DNA from: Pseudomonadota bacterium
Lineage (GTDB): Bacteria > Pseudomonadota > Gammaproteobacteria > Burkholderiales > Sulfuriferulaceae
DNA: 64,000 nucleotides
Assembly: GCA_021845925.1 (NCBI GenBank)
Contig: JAJZUW010000005.1
Location: 128,232-192,231 of the forward strand
Direction of reading: 5' to 3'
Shown: in pieces, positions 59,501 through 64,000 of the stretch
Layout of the letters: each line of letters begins with the position of its first letter
How positions within the stretch are numbered: position 1 is the stretch's first letter
The notes under the pieces: model-generated
Told to the model about the DNA's origin: nothing
Seen by the model: the letters and a program-made list of their open reading frames with translations, nothing else
Databases searched by the model: none
Made by a program: the position numbers and the translations under genes

Positions 59501-59552
59501 GCAACAGCAGGGCCAGAATGATACGTAGCGGTGATGGGGTGCTCGCTTTCAT
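56547..59552 (-). CDS. Hybrid sensor histidine kinase with PAS domains, receiver and HPt
   Basis: A 1001-residue membrane sensor kinase. An N-terminal four-helix block resembling the KdpD-type DUF4118 module (about 10-110) is followed by three PAS domains (about 125-500). The kinase H-box is [20 protein letters not shown] near His515. A receiver (about 760-880) has [20 protein letters not shown], and a C-terminal HPt domain carries [16 protein letters not shown] near residue 944. Signal thus passes His to Asp to His to the partner REC-EAL protein. What it senses is unknown. Two palindromes lie upstream. Confidence 0.92.
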   Translation of the reverse strand: MKASTPSPLRIILALLLPWIIFAVQWTFWSSIEPYAWLLFLPTVFLSAWLGGLVAGLIATLVSAGLVAWFFIPPEMTLTGKSPFSVVSILIFCCMGGLFSLVNWRLQRASRMAAETSEHWRDSEENLAITLDSIADGVMATDAEGRITRLNRVAEKLTGWQNADAIGQPISQVFRIVSQQTGEPRALPISSVMSDNIADGLANDSLLVARDGTRTPVADNYAPIRDRNGNITGTVLIFRDISQEQAARQALQDSATRLRTVLDAVMDGIVTINDHGAIEMVNPAAERIFGHAASVMTGQNVSMLMPEPHRSHHDEYLAHYTSTLEPHLIGQTIELEGLRKDQSRFPIELSITEMSLGDSLHFVGLIRDITARKEADNLFNRFFSLPLDMLCITDSNGCFKRVNPAFTSSLGWTPEELTGRRFIDFIHPDDQEHTRLGIEKMLAGNQYFSEFENRFRHKNGRWRILSWKSIPDEKGFMYATARDMTEYRELTRKLMTAKEQADLANRAKSSFLATMSHEIRTPLTGMLGMLELLSLTVLDRDQHETLDTAWESGRRLLRIVSDILDWSKIEEGKLKLDPRPTTIESLLKEVVNTYSRLASTRSLMLWQHTDPRLHSAYLVDSLRLSQILNNFVSNAIKFTSAGEIEVRAELLDELDSGDRIRFSVRDTGMGIPAEVQDQLFQRYRQESLDTERMYGGTGLGLAICKRLSEMMDGQIELHSDPGHGSTFSVVLTLPISGLPGEEPMVMQTDSRQRQVEPLFQDPSRAPMVLAVDDHPINRELLARQLKLLGLQAETADNGLTALNKWQTGHYDLVITDCHMPEMDGYELARKIRESETGHATPIPIIAWTANALAEEANRCHNAGMNDLLVKPCDMTQLKKAVSRWLNVPSGKDVPVDMQVLSSIIEDQAGQTRLLREFMQHIRADLIELDQSLETGNLASIASTAHRMKGSARMVGAGRLAETCEQIEKAGRANQPDGARAARIELDTALASLDTFIERNIE

Positions 59553-59620
59553 GGGTTCTGGCGAGATATTTGTGTTGGGTCATACCCATTCTAGCAGACA
59601 CGGCATCGGCCACCACGTCA

Positions 59621-59640
59621 CACTGTCAATGTTGACAGTG
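59621..59640. promoter_or_regulatory. 20-bp perfect palindrome upstream of the hybrid kinase
   Basis: CACTGTCAA-TG-TTGACAGTG, nine-base arms with a two-base spacer, about 70 bases before the kinase start at 59552. It is probably an operator; the orientation GTCAA..TTGAC is the reverse of an Fnr/Dnr site (TTGAC..GTCAA), so it is not assigned to that family. Confidence 0.5.
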
Positions 59641-59706
59641 GGGATTGTATGGAGCCGCGCAGCGCAAATATGCGATCTCTTGCGGGGAATTAGCCGGTAA
59701 GGTTGA

Positions 59707-59755
59707 TTGCCAAGGCCAAAACATGCATAATTTATGCATGTTTTGGCCTTGGCAA
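59707..59755. repeat. 49-bp perfect palindrome
   Basis: Two 24-base arms (left 59707-59730, right 59732-59755) around a single T make an exact inverted repeat with no mismatch. The centre is ATGCAT-AATTT-ATGCAT. It lies 58 bases after the stop of the DWSF gene and about 155 bases before the kinase start, both on the minus strand. It could act as a hairpin terminator for the first, an operator, or a cruciform. No T tract follows on either strand. Confidence 0.8.
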
Positions 59756-59813
59756 GGGAAGTGGATAACTGGTTGGACCTTCGGGCGCGAATCACGCAAT
59801 CAGGTGGGTGGTG

Positions 59814-60158
59814 TTAGCGCTTGATGTAGGCAGGGCAGGTTGGATCGTCAAAACTCCAGTCGGCACAGGCGGGGCCGGACTGGCTGGTGCGAGTAATCCG
59901 GTTGGCAGAGGCCAACCGGCTGGACGGAGAAATGTAAGCCGCACAGTGCGGATCATTGAAGCTCCAGTCGGAGCACTGAGCCGCTTGCGGAGCGCCGGGC
60001 GCAGCGCCGGATGCGGCCTGGTGTGGAGCGATATAGGCAGGGCAGTGCGGACTGTTGAAACTCCAGTCCGAACAGGACAAGTCTTTGCCAAAGCTGGTTT
60101 GGGAGGCAAGCAGGCCAAAGCCGATGAGTGCCATGATTTTTGCGAGATGAGGTTTCAT
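59814..60158 (-). CDS. Small secreted protein with three DWSF repeats
   Basis: A 114-residue protein that I do not recognise. The ATG at 60158 has an AAAGGA ribosome-binding site nearby and gives a signal peptide (KIMALIGFGLLASQTSFG) up to about residue 24. The mature part holds three copies of a motif C-x-DWSF-x2-P-x-C-x-AYI, at residues 29-43, 62-76 and 98-112, joined by Ala/Gln/Ser/Pro linkers. The paired Cys could form a disulfide or bind metal. A sigma-54-type promoter lies before it, and the divergent gene is a sigma-54-dependent activator. A role tied to the norQD genes is possible. Confidence 0.75.
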   Translation of the reverse strand: MKPHLAKIMALIGFGLLASQTSFGKDLSCSDWSFNSPHCPAYIAPHQAASGAAPGAPQAAQCSDWSFNDPHCAAYISPSSRLASANRITRTSQSGPACADWSFDDPTCPAYIKR

Positions 60159-60223
60159 TTTTTTTCCTTTCCGGGAGGGCTGAACGTTGCTATCACTGAT
60201 CGATGGCAACCTGCTTCTTCTTT

Positions 60224-60239
60224 AGCCAGGATCGTGCCA
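60224..60239 (-). promoter_or_regulatory. Candidate sigma-54 promoter of the DWSF gene
   Basis: Read on the minus strand the site is TGGCACG-ATCC-TGGCT, against the consensus TGGCACG-N4-TTGCW: a perfect -24 part, and a -12 part with the essential GC kept and one mismatch. It gives a start near 60213 and a 5' leader of about 55 bases before 60158. A sigma-54-dependent activator is encoded divergently next to it. Confidence 0.75.
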
Positions 60240-60293
60240 GACAGTAATACAATGAAAAAAAAAGAGAATTTTTTCTAAATGGCGTTCGGCTGG

Positions 60294-60341
60294 CGTTCAA
60301 TGTGTTCACAATGAACGTTTGTTGACGATGTGCAATGAACG
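60294..60341. promoter_or_regulatory. Candidate activator binding sites (upstream dyads)
   Basis: An imperfect 24-bp dyad (60294-60317, CGTTCAATGTG / CACAATGAACG, one arm mismatch) plus a second copy of CAATGAACG at 60333-60341. The dyad centre is about 92 bases upstream of the predicted sigma-54 start, the normal place for enhancer sites of NtrC-type activators. The second copy lies just before the ribosome-binding site of the activator gene, so autoregulation is likely. Confidence 0.6.
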
Positions 60342-60351
60342 GAGGCGCTGC

Positions 60352-61755
60352 ATGATGATCAGCGATGTGATGCTGGACCGGTTTGTCGATAGTCTCGAAG
60401 AAGGCGTTCTTTTTCTGGACCGTAAACGATTCGTAGTGATGGCAAACCAGGCGGCAGCGCAGATGGTCGGCTGGGACAGGGCGGCCATGATCGGCCAGCT
60501 TTGTCAGCATCTGTTTCGCGAAACGGCCTGCGGACGGGCTTGCGAACGCCGCGGTCACTGCGTTCTGGCGCCGTTTCCCGGTGACGATAGCCACGTGAGG
60601 GACCTGTTGCTGGTGCGTCCGGACGGCAGTTCGGTCAATCTGCGCATGTGGGCCATGCTGCTACCTTCCGCTGGAGGGAATCATTTCCACAGCGCTATCA
60701 TTCTGCGTGATCGATCGCATGAAGTCGAACTGGAAGAATATGCCGCCGAGCGTCTGCAGTTTGGTGGAATCGTCGGTCACAGTCCGGTCATGCAGAAACT
60801 GTATAACCAGATCGTACGGGCGGCCAAAAGCGATGCAAGTGTTCTAATCACCGGTGAAAGCGGAACAGGCAAGGAAATGGTGGCCAGAGCGTTGCACGAG
60901 CACTCGAACCGTAGCAAGGGGCCCTATGTTCCGGTGCATTGCGCCGCTCTGCCGGAACATTTGCTCGAATCTGAGTTGTTCGGTTATGCTAAGGGTGCCT
61001 TTTCCGGCGCCCTGTCCGCGCGCATCGGCCGGTTTGAAGCCGCTGACGGCGGCACCATGCTGCTCGACGAAATCGGCGAGATTCCACTGGCCACTCAGGT
61101 CAAGCTCCTACGTGTACTGCAGGAAAGGGAAATTGTCCGGTTGGGTGAAAACCATCCTCGCCCAGTCGATGTGCGGGTGATCGCCGCCACGCACCGCAAT
61201 CTGGTCGAAATGGTGCGGCGTGGCGAATTCCGCGAAGACCTGTATTACCGGTTGTGCGTGTTGCCGATGCAGGTTCCGGCTCTGCGCGAACGGAAAGAGG
61301 ACATTTCGTTGATCGCCACCCGTTTACTGAACAATCTAGCCGACAAGTACGGTCGCAGCCAGATGGAGATCGCACGTGAAACGCTGGCGATACTTGAGCG
61401 GCACAACTGGCCAGGTAATGTCAGGCAACTGTTCAATGCACTGGAATATGCTCTGGTGAATTCGGATGGTCGGGAAATTCTGCTCGGGCACCTGCCGCCG
61501 GACATCCAACAGGCTGCCCAGTCAATCGGAGCTGGTGCAGGCGTCTTGTCTTCGCCGATGCGGTCGTATTACCGGCCGGCCGGCCCGGCGCAGCACGAAA
61601 TGGCGCGAATTGAACAGGTGCTGGCTGAGACGGCTGGCAACAAGGCCGAAGCGGCGCGCAGACTGGGCATGTCGCGCACCAGTCTGTGGAAGCGGCTGAA
61701 AGGCTGGCGTGCCGCCGAGTGCCGCGACGTGGACGGCACGCGATCAGTACTGTGA
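60352..61755 (+). CDS. Sigma-54-dependent PAS-AAA+-Fis regulator
   Basis: A 467-residue NtrC-type activator. The ATG at 60352 follows GGAGG at 60341-60345. A PAS domain (about 1-115) contains four Cys (C51, C60, C64, C70, in ETACGRACERRGHC). The AAA+ core has GESGTGKEM (Walker A) near residue 168 and a GAFSGA loop near 215 (the family norm is GAFTGA). The C-terminal Fis HTH ends RRLGMSRTSLWKRLKG. No receiver or GAF domain, so it is not NorR. Its target is probably the divergent DWSF gene and perhaps nor genes. It overlaps the norD stop by 12 bases in convergent orientation. Confidence 0.87.
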   Translation: MMISDVMLDRFVDSLEEGVLFLDRKRFVVMANQAAAQMVGWDRAAMIGQLCQHLFRETACGRACERRGHCVLAPFPGDDSHVRDLLLVRPDGSSVNLRMWAMLLPSAGGNHFHSAIILRDRSHEVELEEYAAERLQFGGIVGHSPVMQKLYNQIVRAAKSDASVLITGESGTGKEMVARALHEHSNRSKGPYVPVHCAALPEHLLESELFGYAKGAFSGALSARIGRFEAADGGTMLLDEIGEIPLATQVKLLRVLQEREIVRLGENHPRPVDVRVIAATHRNLVEMVRRGEFREDLYYRLCVLPMQVPALRERKEDISLIATRLLNNLADKYGRSQMEIARETLAILERHNWPGNVRQLFNALEYALVNSDGREILLGHLPPDIQQAAQSIGAGAGVLSSPMRSYYRPAGPAQHEMARIEQVLAETAGNKAEAARRLGMSRTSLWKRLKGWRAAECRDVDGTRSVL

Positions 61756-63561
61756 GCGGGTCAGCTGCCCATACAGGCGGGTCAGTCTTTGCGGTAGCTC
61801 GTGCGGGTGTTTCACGATGACAAAACCATGCTGTCCAAAGATGTGAGGTAGCCAGGATGCGCCTTCCTGGTCGATAGTGACGCAGAAAGGCAATAATCCC
61901 TGGCGCCGGCACTCGGTCAGCGCCATGCGCGTGTCTTCGATGCCATAACGGCCTTCGTAACGGTCATTGTCGTTCGGTTTGCCGTCGGTCAACAGAATCA
62001 GCAGTCGCTTACGAGCACGTTCATGGGCCAGAAGCTGGCTGGCGTAGCGAACGGCAGCCCCCATGCGTGTGTAATAGGCGGGCTGCATGCCGAGGATCCG
62101 CTGGCGGGTTGCGCTGCCGTAGCTTTCGTCGAAACGCTTGATTTCGCTGATGCGCACGCTTTGTCGCCCGCGCGAATTGAAGCCAATGATGGCCAGTCGG
62201 TCGCGCGTTGTCGCCAGTGATTCGGCAAACAGCAGCAGACTGTCGCGCAACACGTCCACGATGCGAGTGTGCAAGTCGAGCGAGGCTTCTGTCGAAAGGG
62301 AGAAGTCTGCTAGCAACAGGCACGACAGGTCGCGTTCCTTGCGACGCAGGTTCTGATACAGATTTTCATTTTGGCGCTGGTCGCCGGATCGGGCACGGAT
62401 GCAGGCATCCAGATCGATGCAGTTACCATCGGCCTGTCCGCGCTGGGTCTGGTGTTCCGGCAGCAAAGCGGCGAGGCGTGACCGCAGTGCCCGGTGTCCG
62501 GCGCGCAGTCGCTCTGGCAGCTCGCAGCCCTGGGTTGCCGGAGGGTGTGGTAGCTGTTGCACGGCACAGTGGTCTGGCAGCAGAATGTGGTTGCGGAAAT
62601 CCCATTCTGGCAGACGCAGCGCACCAGCGGGTAGTCCGGCGGTCTCTTCAGACGGATCGGTTTCCAGATCCATGCGCAGTTTGCGGCTGATGCGCAGGGA
62701 CGTGCGGTTGAGATGCAACATCTCCAGATCGTCGGCTGCGCGACTCAGGTCCTCATCTTGGTTTTCCTGCACTGGATGTTCGACATTGACATATTCAGTC
62801 CAGCTGAAAATCGACTCTGGCCGGGGCAGAAACAGGCCGCCGCTACGCGTGGTCTGCTCCGAGCGACGGGCCCGGCGACGCTTGTCGTCCTGTTGTTCGG
62901 CCGGTTGGCTGGACTCGTCCTGGGTTTCATCGCTGCGTTGAGAACTAGTGTTGGCGGGTAGGTCGACCTGCCGTGGCCAAAGTAGTATCGGTGGCGGCAG
63001 ACGGCCGGGCGGCAGGCAGCGGATGCTGCCTGGGTGTAATAAAGCCTGCCGCAACGCGCGTTCGATGAGCTGACTGCCGCGCGGAAGACGTTCCAGTGGG
63101 CCGCGACGTTCGAACTCTGCCTCGACCAGGTGTTGATAGATCGTGCCGATGGCCGGATAACGATCAAGCAGTGTACGTGTGCCATGCTGGCAGACGAGCA
63201 GTCCATCGGCCGGCAAGTTGTTCAGCTGGCTGGCCAGCATGGCCCACCAGCGATAGAGGTCCCGGTGCAGGGCCTTGCTGGCATAGACGTCGACATACTC
63301 CGGCAGGCAGAGCGCCCGTTCGTTCAGGGTGGCTAGCGGGATACGTTCGCCGAGACCGGCCAGTTTGCCGATGAAGCGGGATGGTCTGGTGCGTGCGAGC
63401 GAAACAGGACTGATCTTCAGGCCGTGAGGCCCGCCGAAAGCGCGGAACAAGAGGCCCGCTTCCCGCTGCATCTCGGACAGGGCGACCCGCGTCGGGCTGG
63501 GACCTTCTTCTGCCAGCCGGGTGACCAACCGGTGCCACCAGATGCCAACCTGTTCTTCCAC
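61744..63561 (-). CDS. norD: Nitric oxide reductase activation protein NorD
   Basis: A 605-residue VWA-domain protein that, with NorQ, is needed to mature nitric oxide reductase NorBC. The VWA domain (about 412-605) has the MIDAS core LLADFSLSTEASLDLH and LLILLTDGKPNDNDR. The middle part is charged with a low-complexity linker (QQDDKRRRARRSEQ). The GTG start at 63561 is 3 bases after the norQ stop. NorB and NorC would be expected beyond the right edge. Its stop overlaps the end of the sigma-54 regulator. Confidence 0.9.
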   Translation of the reverse strand: MEEQVGIWWHRLVTRLAEEGPSPTRVALSEMQREAGLLFRAFGGPHGLKISPVSLARTRPSRFIGKLAGLGERIPLATLNERALCLPEYVDVYASKALHRDLYRWWAMLASQLNNLPADGLLVCQHGTRTLLDRYPAIGTIYQHLVEAEFERRGPLERLPRGSQLIERALRQALLHPGSIRCLPPGRLPPPILLWPRQVDLPANTSSQRSDETQDESSQPAEQQDDKRRRARRSEQTTRSGGLFLPRPESIFSWTEYVNVEHPVQENQDEDLSRAADDLEMLHLNRTSLRISRKLRMDLETDPSEETAGLPAGALRLPEWDFRNHILLPDHCAVQQLPHPPATQGCELPERLRAGHRALRSRLAALLPEHQTQRGQADGNCIDLDACIRARSGDQRQNENLYQNLRRKERDLSCLLLADFSLSTEASLDLHTRIVDVLRDSLLLFAESLATTRDRLAIIGFNSRGRQSVRISEIKRFDESYGSATRQRILGMQPAYYTRMGAAVRYASQLLAHERARKRLLILLTDGKPNDNDRYEGRYGIEDTRMALTECRRQGLLPFCVTIDQEGASWLPHIFGQHGFVIVKHPHELPQRLTRLYGQLTRSQY

Positions 63562-63564
63562 CGG

Positions 63565-64000
63565 TCATTCTCCCATAATGGCACGGACGAGCTGCATCAG
63601 GGCCTGCACTGTTTCCGTGTCGTCGGTCAGACATTCCACGATGGCAACTCGGCAGGCATGGCGGGTCGGGCAGCCTTGTTGCATCAGGCGAGCGGCGTTG
63701 ACAAGCAAGCGGGTGCCCGGTGCTTCTTCCAGATCGTGCGCGGCCGTCTGGCGCAGAGCCTGGGCCAGACGGACCAGGTCGCGCGCGCGGTCGGCATTCA
63801 GCGCGGATTCGCTGACGACGATCTGCTCTTCGCGCGCCGGTTCCGGAAAGTTGAAGCTCAGTGAGATGAAACGTTGGCGCGTACTGGGCTTGAGCCCCTT
63901 TAGCAAGTGCTGGTATCCCGGGTTATACGAAATGACCAGCATGAATCCGGCGGGCGCTTGTAGCTGTTCGCCGGTGCGTTCGATGGTCAGTAGACGTCGG
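63565..64000 (-). CDS. norQ: NorQ-type MoxR AAA+ ATPase, C-terminal part (cut by window edge)
   Basis: The last 144 residues of a CbbQ/NirQ/NorQ ATPase, running off the right edge. Visible are [40 protein letters not shown] and a C-terminal helical part ending LMQLVRAIMGE. The Walker motifs lie outside the window. It is directly before norD, the usual partner order. The sequence differs clearly from the cbbQ copy near 6 kb, so this is a second, separate pair. Confidence 0.9.
   Translation of the reverse strand, partial: RRLLTIERTGEQLQAPAGFMLVISYNPGYQHLLKGLKPSTRQRFISLSFNFPEPAREEQIVVSESALNADRARDLVRLAQALRQTAAHDLEEAPGTRLLVNAARLMQQGCPTRHACRVAIVECLTDDTETVQALMQLVRAIMGE

Noticed and set aside
59621-59640. 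Fnr/Dnr binding site before the hybrid kinase
   Set aside because: The half sites are in the opposite order (GTCAA..TTGAC) and the spacer is two bases rather than four.
59821-60112. Three similar 45-base segments in the DWSF gene as a DNA repeat element
   Set aside because: The similarity is at the protein level (DWSF motif), with diverged bases between copies, so it reflects domain repetition.
60352-61755. Assignment of the sigma-54 activator as NorR
   Set aside because: NorR has a GAF domain with a mononuclear iron site; this protein has a Cys-containing PAS instead, so only the neighbourhood suggests a nitric oxide link.

Overview
The window reads as a stretch of chromosome from a betaproteobacterium. 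The main clues are gene order and family types: serS next to a DUF2069 gene and wrbA, rpsT near a DUF3579 gene followed by argD-argF-argG and yajQ, the betaproteobacterial/acidithiobacillus type of GshA, and a regulatory rather than sugar-importing PTS. NsrR, Hmp, NorQ and NorD indicate that the cell handles nitric oxide and probably denitrifies. A CbbQ/CbbO-type pair suggests a chemolithotrophic or autotrophic relative, but no RuBisCO gene lies here. Genus and species cannot be assigned from the sequence alone. No rRNA, tRNA, insertion sequence, prophage or CRISPR array was seen.

Left part (1-15 kb): the 5' part of purL (running off the left edge) is divergent from dsrE-like, an exported HIRAN-domain gene, tsaB, rimI and a candidate holD (psi subunit of DNA polymerase III). 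Next come an unrecognised small gene, a small gene coupled to a CbbQ-like AAA+ ATPase and its CbbO-like VWA partner, gloA, a beta-CASP metallo-hydrolase, a thioredoxin-like protein, a secreted protein with EWREH repeats, and a membrane GGDEF/EAL protein.

Centre-left (15-25 kb): after queH comes an eight-gene leftward arn-type operon for adding 4-amino-4-deoxy-L-arabinose to lipid A. In it ArnA is split into two genes, the flippase has one visible subunit, and there are two ArnT-family transferases, one at each end. An AI-2E family transporter, a 2-Cys peroxiredoxin, a TlpA-like thioredoxin and aspartase follow.

Centre (28-44 kb): mostly core genes (yihY, wrbA, serS, rpsT, sodB, argDFG, ppnP, yajQ, a CBS protein, rsgA, mutS). 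Then come nsrR and hmp, with a clear NsrR-type operator overlapping the likely hmp -10 element.

Right part (44-64 kb): a methyltransferase, a FAH-family hydrolase, ampD, a WaaA-like glycosyltransferase, and an AhpD-like protein with a TetR regulator that share an inverted-repeat operator. After trmL comes a six-gene rightward run gshA-gshB-apbE-EIIA-HPr-ptsI, then a leftward phosphorelay (hybrid histidine kinase plus a REC-EAL protein). The last 4 kb hold norQ (cut by the right edge), norD, a sigma-54-dependent activator, and a divergent small secreted protein with three DWSF motifs. The secreted gene has a near-consensus sigma-54 promoter and upstream dyad elements. This small module, together with a 49-bp perfect palindrome downstream of it, is the most promising candidate for something undescribed.
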